64,000 bases of DNA from Dryococelus australis. Its lineage: Eukaryota > Arthropoda > Insecta > Phasmatodea > Phasmatidae. Of the stretch, positions 12,193 through 24,777 are shown in pieces. The stretch is from contig CM057002.1 in the NCBI GenBank assembly GCA_029891345.1, positions 63,540,777-63,604,776 on the forward strand, read 5' to 3'. The notes beneath the pieces are model-generated. The model saw only the letters and a program-made list of their open reading frames with translations, was not told the DNA's origin and did no database searches. Made by a program: the position numbers and the translations under genes. Position 1 is the stretch's first letter. Each line of letters starts with the position of its first letter.

Positions 12193-12699
12193 GCTATAAA
12201 CAAAACTTATGTACTTACATAAAAAAGGGAATTATTAGTTTCACTTACCTACTGCATTAAATAACCAGTAATAAAAACCCATTCTTGGTTAAGATTAACG
12301 ATCACATAATTATATCGTCTGAGGTCGCAATATTCATATGTAAAAACGGTTAATCATAAACTAATTCTTAGAATACAGATAAGCTATTCAAACAAAGCAC
12401 ACTCGATAAGAATGTTGCACGTTTCCAAACGGTAACTGCCTTACATATTTTGAACTACAAGGGACAGAGCGCACTAAACGCTAAGCCTGCATATCGTCAG
12501 TAGCTCAGCAGTTAGTCCATTTCGTCAATAAAGTAACGCACAGGAATTACAACTACATCACATTTGTAAACTCTTCTAGATTTTTGCCCTTTTCATACCA
12601 ATCTTGAACTGCCGACATTATCTGCAGTGCATGTGTTAAATACCTTTGTGCGTGCCAAATTTACGCTATGATTGCAGGAAAAAATATTAATTTTCTCGT

Positions 12700-12965
12700 G
12701 TGATTTTGGCGCCCTCTTCATCTTGGCCCCCGGGGCGACGGACCCGCTCGGCCTGCCCTAGGGCCCGGCCTGGTGAATATTAACCACACAACCATGTGTA
12801 AATAAGGACTTGCCCGGCACTGAAACTCTACACGCCACCAGCAATCGACAACTTGTCCACCAAATACATCGTGATTGCTAGTGATTCGGTGGGCGCCGGA
12901 CAGACACCTCACACACACCTACCGTACATACAAACAAGAGAAGATAAATAAAAGCTTGTAAAAAT
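12700..12965. other. GC-rich segment, possible retroelement 3' end
   Basis: This segment is GC-rich against its AT-rich surroundings, with GGCGCCC at 12710 and repeated CCCGGGG/GGGCCC words. It is followed by AATAAA at 12947 within AGATAAATAAAAGC. It might be the 3' end of a retroelement or a non-coding exon. I recognise no protein. Confidence 0.25.
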
Positions 12966-14225
12966 ACAAGCGACGTCTTTTCGTTTATCATTTACAATAT
13001 ATTACTGACACAGTGATAACTCAAGAACACCGTGGAAAGTTACATTTTTTTCGATCTGAAATGAGGTTCAGACCCTTTATTTGTTATGTAAGGGGTTTGA
13101 TAGCAGCACCCAATTTTATATCGCTCCCGCATGGTCATTAAATGATTAATTATCTCAGATTTTAGATACGTAGCTTTTATTTTGGATGTGTTAACGTCTG
13201 CTTCAGTTACTGCGCGTTCAAAGGTGGTTACAGCCTTCCGTAATAGACTTAGGCAATATGAGTCACGTACCGAATTTGCCGGCTGAGTTAAGTTCAACCC
13301 TACATAACCCATTTGATGTAGAGCCCTACGCTAGGAATTTTCCTCGGCCATATCCTTTCATTGTTAATGTCTAGAAAATAATGGAATTTTACGGCTCCAG
13401 ATTCCGTTTACCAATTCAGTTTCATCACTTACCAAAAGTAAATTCAAAATTATAAGTGAATACCTCCTACTATTAGGCAGTTAACAATATTTAGATGGGA
13501 CTCGCCCAAACAGAGAAAACGATTTTACCAAAGCCCATATCTTTCCGAGGAATATACGTTAAAAAAAATCAGTGGGCCTAATCTGTGTAAACAAAACTTC
13601 ATCTATTAGCAGAGAAATGCAAAATTCGCTTTATTACAGGGCATCAGACTAACCTTCACAGTACTGTCTGTACTGGAGTCGGTGTCGCTTCTCTATTGGC
13701 AGCTGCATAGGTGTTACGTCACGTCCTATCTGATTGAATACAATTGTGAAGTGTTCACTTATTGGCGCAGCGTTACCCAGGACTTGTCAGACAAAATTAT
13801 GCTCTAATGACAGACATATTGCACAGGTAAACGTGTTTAAGGTTTAACGTGTCCCCAAATTACAACGCGAATTTTGCAGGTCTCTACCTATTTGGGAATT
13901 CATGAACTTTCGCAGCCACTGTCAACAATATAGAATGAATAATTTTCAGTGTTCAAGAAACAGGACTACTCGACTACGACAAAAAAAACCGAGTATTTTA
14001 ATTTTTTCAAATCTCTGTTTAATTGGTTAGTCATAAATGTTGGCATTGTTCAGTGATATTGATGCATATTGTTAGTAAAATCTTTTGGATATATCCGATA
14101 TACCGAGCTGAAGAGATCCCAAGCAGGAGGAAATGTTAAAAACAGCAAAGTCATTATCGTTTGAAACCTGGAACTGGGATCTCGTATCACTGCAGTTTGT
14201 TGCAGCTAACGATTTTCCCCACATG
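12966..14225. other. no gene seen
   Basis: No recognisable coding region or repeat family. A 90-codon minus-strand frame (13040-13312) lacks domain-like features. Confidence 0.45.
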
Positions 14226-14830
14226 TATTGACGGTGCAATATTGCGGCCGCCGTTAACCGAGAACTGCACGCGTTGTTAGAAGTTTCGCGAGTGCCATAA
14301 TTTACGCGTGTGACAATGTCCACGGAACGATCGCGATACGGCAAGAACTATCGGGAACGGTTCGCCGTTCGGATCGGGCTCCCGAGGGGCACGTGCGCGT
14401 TTAAATTCCGTTCCTCGCGGCCCGCGGGCACCGAAATAACCTACGAGTGCCTTTGGCACGGGACTTGGCGAGGCACACGTATACCGGCGCAACCCTATCG
14501 CGAGCCTGGAAACAATCCGTGCTGCGTGATACTGCTGTTAGTTCCTTTGGTCTTCTCTCCGATGCTCTCTCTCTCTCTCTCCTTTATCAACCTCCTTCTG
14601 TACCTGGTAATTAGGAGGTTCCACACTCCCGCGAAGCTTTCTGCCTTCGACGCCGTACACATCCAGCAATATCCGCCCTGCTCCTTCAACATCAAACACG
14701 GCTCAACCTTTAGGAGGTTCGAGTCCTCGGTAAGTAACCACGCAGTACTCACGCGCGTTACCTAACTCATTTTCACGTCGGAGAGAGCCGCGTTAATTTG
14801 TTACCTGAGAAACACAGCAGACTTTCGTGA
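14226..14830 (+). other. GC/CpG-rich island with open frame and GTAAGT donor
   Basis: CpG-rich stretch (GCGGCCGCC at 14244, CCGCGGGC near 14420) in an AT-rich setting. A 151-codon frame (14310-14765) spans it, with a (CT)n run at 14564-14581 giving a leucine/serine-rich hydrophobic stretch. A consensus donor TCG|GTAAGT occurs at about 14729. The protein resembles nothing I know. The segment could be a promoter or 5' exon of an unseen gene, or a diverged GC-rich repeat. Confidence 0.25.
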
Positions 14831-15560
14831 AGTTCCTCTACTGGTGACGCAGGTAATTAAAGCTGGCGGCAAATTGGATTCCTGCACGAAAATGACATCC
14901 CCCTTTAATCAAACAACGACAGGTGGTTGACGTATTTTATTTTATTTATTCAATTTGCATGAGACCGAGTGCGTGTTGATATTAACAGGAGGACAAAAAT
15001 GCAAACTGGAAAAACGTACGAAAATACCGAATGTCCAACGCTGTAACATCTTAAAGCTTTTATAAAAACGTTATCCTTGAGCATGCCAGTTATTCCCAAT
15101 TTCTCAAATATGACGTCTGAATAATATATTTTTTTCTTAGATGTAGAACATAGACAAGCATGTTGCGGTTACACATACAGAAATTAATAAACAAGAATTA
15201 AATAAAACAATAGCAAAAATTATGTAATACCGTTGCAGACTCAACCCCAGAGGTTGCTAGAGAAATATGGATGTTTTATTCATCCAGCTTGATGATCCAG
15301 TGTCCGAAAGGGCCCTTGATATCGATAGCGATTTTGATTTATACATTTCGAGTTTGAATAACGTAAAACGATAAAAGAACTCAAATAATCGTAATAAAAC
15401 GACAATTTCAATCAAACGCGACTGTATTAGTCATTAACTGTTAATGTTTCCCAGCTACATAGAACTCCTAAAATGAAATGCAGTACCTGTAAATATATTC
15501 TTCTTAATCAAGTAAATGCCTTAATATTTTGTAAGTACTAAATAAGCGCTAAATACGTAA

Positions 15561-15633
15561 GTCAAGTTGGCCTAGTGGTTGAGGATGCAGACTAAATATG
15601 TGAGAGGTGTGGGTTCAAGTCTCTGTGTTGACG
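15561..15633 (+). other. tRNA-like sequence with Pol III terminator
   Basis: It begins GTCAAGTTGGCCTAGTGGTT (good A box TGGCCTAGTGG) and has a B box GGGTTCAAGTCTC. The end TGTTGAC pairs with five bases of the initial GTCAA. The anticodon arm does not fold cleanly. T7 at 15643-15649 would terminate Pol III. Likely a tRNA pseudogene or the tRNA module of a mobile element; 250 bp downstream a TTTTTAAGAGTG end (15884) resembles the CACT-type termini. Confidence 0.55.
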
Positions 15634-15889
15634 AAGTATAACTTTTTTTCCATAAATATTTTGAAATATTTTTTTAAAGATATTTTCTTTTATTAATTTG
15701 TTCTCTAGAAGCAAAAAAAAATTTGTACACTTTTAATACTGTATGGTGCAACACAAGGTTATCATTTGTAATATTAAAAATATAAGTTATGCCGATTTTA
15801 AAAGGAAACTGTACCTTTCAAAGGAATTTCTATGCAACTGGATTTCCAAGGATTTTTTTTAAGTACAAACGCTTTTTAAGAGTGTAGGT

Positions 15890-17735
15890 TAGTGCTGAAA
15901 AGAATGATAAAGTTATAATGAAATATGTGTTAGGTTAATGTGTATTATTGTTATTCAAGTGTTATATGGTAACCACAGTGTATTTATTCGATACACTAAT
16001 TAGGATTTTGTTGGAATGCACTGGATTATACAATATATGACAAATGAAAATATCTTATAAAGCCTGGGAATGAGTTAATAACATTTCTAAACAACAGCAA
16101 ACAGGAAAAATACAGACAAAATGAATAAATAATGCTTGGAAACCTACTCGTATTTTTAACTATGAAGCATCAGCCATAAGAAAAAAAAAAAAAAAAGATA
16201 CAAATGGCTGAAGACTAAGTAGAAAGTTGAAGCAAGGATGGAGAAGAATATTCCTAAGCACATTTGAAAGCGATTTCATTCTGTCGTCTCAACTCTGAAA
16301 TTCCACGTAACTCGTACTTGATGAATGCCACTTACATTGTCCGGATCACTAAAAGCGCGAGGGGAGATGCATTGTTTCTGACTGCACCGTGAACTGCAAC
16401 AACTTTTGTCTCCTTCCAAGCGTGCTCTTTTCATGTCGCCGGGCAATTACAAAGTTCAATTTACCCCGCGCGGCGTCTTTCATTTCGCTAGGGCGCGGCG
16501 TCTTTTATGGCGTCCGTCATTGTTGACTTGCACATGAAACAGATGAATTTCTACCTTCGTACAATTCCCGAGCTGAAACTAACTTTCTCGCTCTGCTTGG
16601 GTTCAGCTTCGCAGTGTAGCTCGACTTTCTGCACCAGGAATTTACCCGCAGCATAAAGCGTTGGCGAGTCTCTGATTGCTAGCCGCACCCGAGAAATATG
16701 AATAATTCTACATGTTTATAGAACACTGTTAAATTAGTAGAAAAAAATTATGGAATTTCTAAAAAAAAAAAAAAAAAAAAAAAAACTACCCTGCAATAAC
16801 GTTTGTGTAATTTCAAAACATCATAGTTTTACGATTATTTGCTAAAAATAAAGATTGAAATATATCAAAAGGAAAATGTGAATACAGAAATATTTACTAT
16901 TAACATTTTATTATGGAAATAGTATTTAAATTAGTTTTTATTTTTAATACCAGAAAACAGAAAGAGGTCGAAATATACATGTTTTAATATTACTGAGAGT
17001 AATATATTTATACTGAAATATCACGTAATTATGCTGAGTGTAATTAAAATGCGTTGCAAATATTTGGTGAAAAATTCCTCACATAGACACACAGGACGAG
17101 AAAAAACATTCTTGTTTGAATAAAACTGCAAATAAAGATAAATATGTTCCATTTCCATGTTTGTGACCTTCAGTGTTATACATAACAATTTGTTGAGTAA
17201 ATATAGTGGCCAATACGTTGAATCGGCGCAGGGACTATGTTGGTTCTCTTCTTATTTTGGAATGTGATACACGGCTATCGTGTACACAGTATCACTTCAT
17301 TCAACTCTTCTCCTCTAGCTCCCGTTTTCCCCTTTGTCTCTCTCTCTCTCTCTCTGTCTATCTCTTTAGCACACATGCCCACCTATACGCGAACGCACGT
17401 AAACACGCACACACGCGCGTTGGTAAATGTAGGCTAGGGAACCATTCCTCCTCCTACTCGACCCATTTCACCTGCTGGGCGCGGCAGCGAACAGGTAGTT
17501 TCATCTCTGATGTGTGTTTTCATCTCGAACGTGGCTACAGCGTTTTCAAAACGAGGAGTCGGCAGATACTCATTTCATTTATGAGTCGGCAAATTGTTAT
17601 AGCCGCGAAGCTGCGGGAGCGTGCTGGAGGTGATATCGATATTAACGATGACTCAAGTGTCAGATAACGTTCGAATTAATTCATTGTTGCCTAAATGGCA
17701 CGATCCTTCCGTTCTACAGTTTTAGCGAAGATTTT
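15890..17735. other. no gene seen; low-complexity tracts
   Basis: It contains A26 at 16761-16786, a (CT)n tract at about 17335-17355 and CA/CG-rich sequence near 17390-17420. A GC-rich stretch at about 16440-16510 has GCGCGGCGTCTTT twice, 28 bp apart. The 153-codon frame at 17206-17667 translates the microsatellites and has no domain. Confidence 0.45.
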
Positions 17736-17737
17736 TT

Positions 17738-17785
17738 TTCTAAGGTTGATTTCAACAGTGCTCACTTTATTGTGAACAGTCTTCA
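17738..17785 (+). mobile_element. M-family right-end fragment
   Basis: CTAAGGTTGATTTCAACAGTGCTCACTTTATTGTGAACAG-type sequence matches only the last ~45 bp of plus-oriented M copies. No interior or left end is present. Confidence 0.75.
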
Positions 17786-18407
17786 ACGATTATGCCTTAG
17801 ACAAATTCCAAGACTTTCTCTTGCAGTCGCCGGCCTCCTCCAGTCTGTCGTAAATTTCGTGATTTTCACTTCCGATAGGAAATCAAGGTTTCGAAGCACT
17901 CTCAAGACATTCGAAAGTAAATAGAAACTCTATCATCAAATGACTGCAGTTCTTGACACAGTCTATGATATTCGCCAAGTTGCTTTCTTTTCCTACTGAT
18001 TTCATGTATCCATTTCCTTTTACCACGCTTCTTCATCAGTGTGAAAAGTGCAAGTATTTCCTCGTCATGAGACGAAGACTTCATTTTTACTGCACCTATC
18101 ATGTGCTATATAGGCATTGGTATTTCGCGCCGCCCGCAGCAGGATACGCGCGCGCGCGTGTGCGTGTGCGTGTGACGCCTGCTGATCGCAGCCCACTGCG
18201 ATTTCTCGCTACATCCTGCCCGCTGCGGTAGCCCGCATTCTGTGTGGCCGAGCCTTAATGAGGGCGCGGGAACACTGCCATTGGATCTTAGACATGGATA
18301 AAGGTCGCTGGATGGATGATTTGATGATTTAAGGTACACGTCGGTATAAGCTGTCCACAGTAAAATGAGCACTTTTGAGAGGTATACTTAAAATCTACTT
18401 GTAGGCA

Positions 18408-19105
18408 CACTGAGAGAAAAGTCGAACAAAATATATGTTTGTATAGGGCCAAATACATATTTAGTTGCCCTAACAAAATATGTGTTTGAATAAAAAAAAA
18501 TCTCTGTGTTGGGTTAAAAAAAATAGACTGTCAACTTAGTTTTTTGTTGAATAACTTTATATATTTATTTGTCCACTCATTTGACTGTCTTCGTTCGAAA
18601 ATAAACCTCGAGAGTTTGTCTGTATTGTTTTTGACAATTAGGATAGTAACCGTGTTTGTTAGTGAATCTATTGATAATTAACAATGGTACAAACACATTA
18701 ATAAATCAATGCAACAAGAAACTGACAATTAAAGCTGTAAAACTTGAAATATTTGTTTGCACACGTTGCCCAAAGTTTGAAATATATCTTTTTAAAAGCT
18801 TTCAGGTGTCATCAATTGTCACATTAGCTGAGGATACTGAGGTATAGCTCTCGAACGCAGCTCACGTAGGTTCGAAACACGGTCGAGATTATGATTTTTT
18901 TTTATATAGGCCCAAACTGTTTAATGCACATGTAGCGAAACAAATCATTAGTCGCACTAACCTGATCCTATAGTTTGGGGCAACCAAATGAGAACGACAA
19001 AACAATTAGTTTTCAGTTACAAAGTATTTCATTGCTCCTATACAAACAAATAATTTGGTTGCATCAAACAAATTTTGTTTGATGCAACCAAACCTTTTCC
19101 TCAGT
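18408..19105. mobile_element. EnSpm/CACTA-like non-autonomous element with GCA duplication
   Basis: 698 bp with ends CACTGAGAGAAAAG and CTTTTCCTCAGT, inserted inside the M MITE and flanked by GCA on both sides (18405-18407, 19106-19108). Subterminal regions repeat a family-specific word in both orientations: TTTGGTTGC/GCAACCAAA, with variants such as GTTGCCCTAAC at the left. The right side has a TTGGTTGCATCAAAC palindrome. There is no transposase. A tRNA-like module sits at 18825-18889. The 3-bp target duplication, CACTG start and subterminal repeats fit the CACTA superfamily. Confidence 0.75.
18825..18889 (+). other. tRNA-like module inside CACTG element
   Basis: TTAGCTGAGG...GGTATAGCTCTCGAACG is followed by the B-box-like GTAGGTTCGAAACAC and a T9 run at 18895-18903, which would stop Pol III. 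The A box is degenerate, so a working promoter is uncertain. Confidence 0.45.
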
Positions 19106-19484
19106 GCATGTTGTGTATTCTCCCACCTCATGTAACGTTGTGTATTCCTCCGCCTTATGTAAAATTAACATTGTCCTGGGCATCATCACATTATTAATGC
19201 GTCGGTCAGGTGAAACTGTGGAATTATAGGAAAAGAAAATATTTTACAAATCTGGTCATTTTTACACTTCGATGCATTAAAAAGAGACAGAAAGCGAAGT
19301 CAATAATTTAAGTCATCACAAGTGGTTACCTAACACTTTTTATTCGACTTTAAGTTATGGAATGGTTTTCTATTTAACCAACTTCACAGGGCGCATGTCA
19401 CTCAGTGCACCCGTTTAAATATATGCAGGCAGGGTCAGTAACTTTTTTGTATGAAAGTGCTCACTTTATGGTAAACAGCCTTTA

Positions 19485-19887
19485 CACGCTGATGACATCG
19501 TACGAGTTTGTCGCCAAGCAGATGAAACGGTCGATCCTTCGTATCAGCAGGTTACAGTCAGGCCGTTGGTGGTGATATTCTCGCACGGGGACTTAACGTG
19601 GGATAATATGGATACTATGGTGCACATTCCATAGTGCCTCACAGTCGAAAGATACAGGAACCTGCTGGCAGATCACGCTTAGTCGTTTCTGCACCTGTAG
19701 GAGACTTGTGACTACAGCAAGGCAATGCATCGATCCACCGCACCCGAATTGTAAACGTGTGGTCGGATGGACGCTCCACGGACTCGATGTTGACTGCCTG
19801 GGCCCCCGCGAGGTCACCGGACCTCGATACCGTCGTCTGGGGATACTGTTGAGAGAGATGTCCTGCTACTTTACCGCGAACAGCCTA
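19485..19887 (+). pseudogene. Tc1-like transposase relic ending in an M-type TIR
   Basis: One frame gives LTVERYRNLLADHA (about 19637-19678). Another gives QQGNASIHRTRIVNVW and then AWAPARSPDLDTVVWG (about 19713-19843), the second and third catalytic regions of a Tc1/mariner-type DDE transposase. The residue expected to be Asp in QQDNA reads Gly here. Stops and frame changes show it is dead. About 20 bp after the frame the sequence becomes ACTTTACCGCGAACAGCCTA (to 19887) followed by TA, an M-type right terminus. Confidence 0.7.
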
Positions 19888-20289
19888 TAACTAGAATACT
19901 CCGAGTAATTCCAGCAGCTAATTAAGAAAGATAGTATAGAAAACTCCGCCTATAGTGAACCTCTACGGACTCGCATATTTCGTTCATACGTCCGAGGTTC
20001 ACTAAGAACTTAGTGTCTTCCCTTACAAGAAAATAAAACACAGTATGTACCCTACATCATGCATACGTATGCACTAAATACATAAAGTAAAGAAAATCGA
20101 TTTCTCATTAGTACAGTAGAGTACTTTAACTAACATAAAACATACGTACGTTATTTACAATAGTAGGGTAAACAAAATTAGAGTGAGTAGTGCATATACT
20201 GTACTTACGTATTGTGCAGTAAATTGTAATTTACAGTACCTTCTTTAACATGAGAAGTAGGCTTACAGTAGTGGTCTGTTATGCCGCTG

Positions 20290-20640
20290 GTTGCTGTAAA
20301 CCGTTTTAAAAAAATATTTTCTCTATGTCCTTTGCTGGAGTTTTTGCATTTTCTACACTCGAGTCTACCTTTTACATTGTACATTCTAGGAAGCTTAGCT
20401 TATTCCTGACACCCTCCAATGCCTCTTTCACTGTTGGAACACATTCTTCAATGTCGGCCTCGTCATCTTCAACCTCGCTATCTTCCATACTGGAACTGCC
20501 TTTCACAGGACGGGATTTCATTCGTTATAACTTCACAGTCAACAATAACAAAACCTTCAGGTTCAGTGGAATTCGCACTGATATGATGACGTAGACATTT
20601 GAGAGGCTCTTCAAACTCTTCTTCGAATGCCATACATCTA
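20290..20640 (-). pseudogene. possible Tigger/pogo-like transposase C-terminus
   Basis: The complement translates, over several frames, to MAFEEEFEEPLKCLRHHIS, then EVEDDEADIEECVPTVKEAL followed by EGVRNKLSFLE. An acidic linker followed by a helical 'EAL..VR..L.FLE' segment resembles the C-terminus of Tigger/Jerky-type DDE transposases. The catalytic part is not seen. This is inferred from style, not from a diagnostic motif. Confidence 0.35.
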
Positions 20641-22569
20641 GTTGAATGATTCTTGGAATTTTATCAGGCTCAGTTCAACAAGCTGGTAGTGAAAAAAAAA
20701 GGGGGGAGGCCCTTTGGAATATGACCCGCATTTAACCCCTTGACGTCACTTCCATTCCAGGAAATGACACTTACCTGACAACAGTCTGTATTTGATGTTC
20801 TGACTGGGGCACAATAGCCTTTTTCAGACGAATCGGAACCATCCTATCTTTACCCCTCAAAGCATTTTAGAAGTCGTAGGCCTACAAAACTGATATCAGC
20901 ACATTCTTTCATGTTCCTAGGAAAAATATAGTTTTGAAATAAATTACAATTTTTTTTTTTTTTTACAGTTACATCTTTTATTTGAAGTTTCAATTTTTAG
21001 GTTTAGTACAAATGAAATTCAGGGTTTATAGTAAACGAAAATTCTACCGTACACTGGTAGGAACCAATAATTTAGGTCCACGTTGTCGAATGTTCACCAT
21101 AAAAGAATTCACTACATCCAGAGATGAGTATATTTTATTTTCTCAGTGTCATGCTGAATGTAGAAATTAAAAGCTTGTGGCCGTCCAATTTGGTTTCTAA
21201 TATTTCTATGCTCTTCCGACTAATGATTGACCTACTACTCTACGTATTTTCGTGTTGATGCAAACTATACAATGCCACCTGATCAACACTTCGATAGATG
21301 GTATTAGTTCTATTGCTATCCCTCGCCCCTCCCTACAAAGAAAAATTGACAGTGTGGTTTAGCAAGTGGTGTTCGGTAAAAGATTTTATCCGTCAATTAT
21401 GAATACGAGTAAACACATAAATTTCAAACATGCGTCTGAAATTAAGCTTTTCTATATAATTTCTGAGCGAAGTGATTTTGTTTTCTAGGAGTTTAATACA
21501 ACGTAGTTCTGGTTCCTGCAAATCCCAGTCTACTGCATAGCATACTCACTTAAAGTGTGCCTACATGCAGGTAAAGTTGGCGATATAAAAAAAAACTAGA
21601 TGAAATTAGAAGAAATGTTAATAGTTTGTAGTCCATTACGATGACACTGTTGTATTTCAGTCTTGTGAGCTTCGGCGATCGCTTTAACTTGACTCGGTCT
21701 AATGCACACCATGATTTTCGTTTGGATTTAAAATATATTCACAGAACTGCTTGATACTAAGCACGTAACATTCCTTGCGAGCTCTATAGCATCGTTTCAT
21801 GAATTTTAATTAGCAGTCTATTTTATACTAGTCGATAAGCGGAACTATGTTTTTGAAAGACGTTGCAGGACTTGTTGGCAGAACACTAGCTACTCGAAAG
21901 GAAATAGAATTTTGGATTAAAGTGAGAACACGGTTACGCGAAATAGTTGTTCGTTGGCTACGATACTTAAATGTTACTGTTCTTAATTATTGTACGTTTT
22001 ATCTAGGAATGCTTTCAAATTTTATAACCGAAGAGCGATTTTTTCGTAAGACAAAGGCTTTAGAAATCATTTTCATTTTCTTTCAGACATAGGATATTCA
22101 ATAAATGCTTGAATTATAAAAAGAAACTTGCAATCAGCGACGCGGCGAAATCAAAACTATTCTCGACCCGTATATGACTATTTCATTTCACGGCACAAAA
22201 TAAATATTATTTCTGGTCTCGAAAATTTGGTATACATTTTTATCTAAAAAAAAAAAAAAAAAACACACATATGAAACCATCCACTGAGCTATAATATTAA
22301 CAATAAAATTTGAAACCATATTTTTTTGATTATTCGCTAGCTATAATTTTTTTATATTTATTTTTAAATGCGGTAAGTTACACAAAATAAGCTGAAAGAA
22401 GAAATAAGCAATACTTTCAAACGGACAGATTGTATTGTTTACGAAATTCAACTTTAACAATGGATGTTGTCTATGCAGATAGTTGAATGAGTTAGCTATT
22501 ATATTCTCGCCATGCAGAATACTCGCAGTCTGTGGTACCAACTCACATTCATGCACAACCTGTTGTGTT
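20641..22569. other. no gene seen
   Basis: AT-rich sequence without recognisable coding or repeat content. A T run lies at 20949-20964. Confidence 0.45.
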
Positions 22570-23635
22570 CACTTTAAAAAAAGTTTCGCTAATTTTACAT
22601 TATGTATGTGTAATTTGTAAAAAAATAACATTACGTGTAATTTTACACAAATTTTTTGAATAATGCAGAGAATACTACAAATCGCTGGTGAAAATATATG
22701 AATTTATGACTTAATAAACATAATGTGGGTATTAATTTACAGATTTTGAAGTATATGTGAAAACACGCAATGCCTGTATTAAAAACTTGAATTGTATATT
22801 TTTACTGCTACATGGTTGTACATTGTGTAATTTTATAATGAGTGCGTGGGTGTAGACTTGCAATACATTCTGGGGTATGTGTGAACGTATATTTGCACAC
22901 ACACATTTTCGGTAATCTTACATTTTTATGTGTAATTTGCTTAAAGGCGTACTGCATTTGTAATTTTACAGTAATGATCCTAGGAGTTCAAATATAACTA
23001 CACGTATTTGTTTAACATATGCGATCTAGCGGTAGGGAGTAGAACTACTTCGAATACTATTTGTGTGCTCAAAGGGAATACTAACTTCCACTAATTGGTT
23101 ATGCTAACTTGTAACTACTTGTTCTATATCTGAAGTCAATTGTTATCCACGTTTTGGAGATAACTTTTTCATAACTTTGTTAAACTACTATGTTATAAAA
23201 CGGAATACAACAAAGTGCAAAGTGTAGAAAAAATACACATACAAAGTTGTGAATTGACATGACGCGCAAAAATTGTTCAGTAGAACAGTGAAAAATGCCC
23301 AGAGACTGTGTAATTATAAGTTTTTCTAATTGAAAAAAAGACACTTACTCGTGGTGAAATTACAATTCCGATGTCTGTGTGAATTTGCATTCCAGTGAGA
23401 AAAAATACACGAATGTTGCAGTTTATTTTCGGCTAGCTAGTAATAGTTATTTTGCACCGTTCTATGTAAAATTCGCTGTACAAAGTACTTGTTATTTTAC
23501 TTGTCTGTAGGGTAAATTTTCTTGGATGTAGAGTAAAAAAAAAACCGACATATGTAGGTGTAAAACTACACCGACATCAGTGGAGAAACTGCTGCCGCAT
23601 ACAGTTATTGTATAATTACACAATATTTGACAGTG
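22570..23635. mobile_element. candidate CACT-type element (GTGTAATTTTACAC word family)
   Basis: Left boundary CACTTTAAAAAAAGTTTCGC; right boundary ATATTTGACAGTG. The palindromic word GTGTAATTTTACA recurs near the left end and in variants (GTGTAATTTG, GTGTAATTTTATA) to about 22970. On the right side TGTAAAACTACACC and TATAATTACACAAT are related. No transposase frame is present. No target duplication is visible, so the boundaries are provisional. A weak tRNA-like stretch (TAGCGGTAGG...ACTTCGAATAC) lies near 23030-23070. Confidence 0.45.
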
Positions 23636-24117
23636 CTCATATAAATTTATACCCGTGTCTTCACTGCAGTTGTGCCGTTTACAGATTAAACTACATTCAA
23701 ATGGGATGAAACTGCGAGTTCAAATAAACAAACTTGAGAGCAGTAGCTTGAATGGTATAGTTAGGAATGGTTTCCAATTGAAGTCTAGTCCAGTATTACT
23801 GGTAACCAGTGTAATCACGTGTGCTCCCTGCAAGGCCTACAGAATAAGCTTGCTTCGATTTCTTGATGAATATTTGACATTTCCTTGTTGAATTCCCTCC
23901 CGATTTTCAGTTTTGTTGATCCTAGTAACTGCAGCCTAACTTTACGTAGGTAGGTATCTATTAAAGAGATATGCGACGACCGAATCTATTACCACCGCGT
24001 CCACTTAGTCTAAATCCACTGGGATTTTATTAACTCGGGCGTTTCTGTATTCTTTGTGTGTGAGACAGCAGAAACAAACGTCGGTATTAACCGTAGTGTT
24101 ATTGAGAGGTTTTACAG

Positions 24118-24131
24118 CCCCCCCCCCCCCC
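24118..24131. repeat. C14 homopolymer
   Basis: Fourteen consecutive C, part of a CCCCGGTCCCGCC-rich stretch. A similar C14 occurs at 34313-34326 and G12 at 46486-46497. Confidence 0.9.
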
Positions 24132-24279
24132 GGTCCCGCCCCGCCACCAACCCATCTGCCGATCGGGTGCAGAAATGCGCAAAGTGTTTCGGAATTCAGT
24201 GCGAAAAGGAAACATCCGTATCCGATACCATACACGACATTTTGAAGGTTTGTAATTATATTTACGAAGTATAGTGGAA

Positions 24280-24777
24280 AAGTAAGGAGATTAATTTTCT
24301 TACCATATTATTTATTACAATTTATTTTACAACGAAGTAACTCCCTTCAAAAAGTTCCATCGTACGGCTACATAACGACGGACACGTCGCTTCAGTTCGT
24401 CGTATGAAAGCTAGAAGGCTTCTACTGAAATACGTTTAAGTTCGTCGGTTGCGCCCTTTTGGATGTTATCCACAGTACCAAAATTGCTCCCTTCCAAGTG
24501 GTTATTGAGTCTGTGGTGAATGAAAAGAAGTCACAGAGATAGAGAGATCAGGCGAAAGCGTGGCTGGGTAGCAATAGAAAAGCCTTTGCTTAACATTCAT
24601 TATTCATTGATGGTGAGTACAGCGTGACGAGGGGTCATTTCATTGTGCTACATCCTAAATGCTTGAAATGGTTGGCCACACACGAGCGCTGTCCTTTTCC
24701 TGAGTCTCCGGAAGAATTCTCATAGGTTTCACTGACAGTTTGTTCTGAAGAATGAACTAATTGTGCACGATGCCCTC

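Larger units (their letters stand above)
18347..19482 (+). mobile_element. M-family MITE interrupted by a CACTG element
   Basis: The left end TAAGCTGTCCACAGTAAAAT begins after TA (18345-18346), and the right end GTAAACAGCCTT stops before TA (19483-19484), an intact TA target duplication. After about 60 bp the M sequence is broken at CTTGTAGGCA and resumes at CATGTTGTGTATTC, exactly where other M copies read TGTATGCACGTTGTG. The interruption is the element at 18408-19105. Confidence 0.9.

Noticed and set aside
14310..14765. 151-codon frame as a membrane protein
   Set aside because: The hydrophobic stretch comes largely from a (CT)n microsatellite; no homology and no supporting gene structure beyond one donor-like site.
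15561..15633. Functional tRNA gene
   Set aside because: Boxes and partial acceptor pairing are present, but the anticodon arm does not fold and two acceptor pairs fail.
17206..17667. 153-codon frame as a gene
   Set aside because: Its centre is a translation of CT and CA/CG microsatellites, with no recognisable domain.
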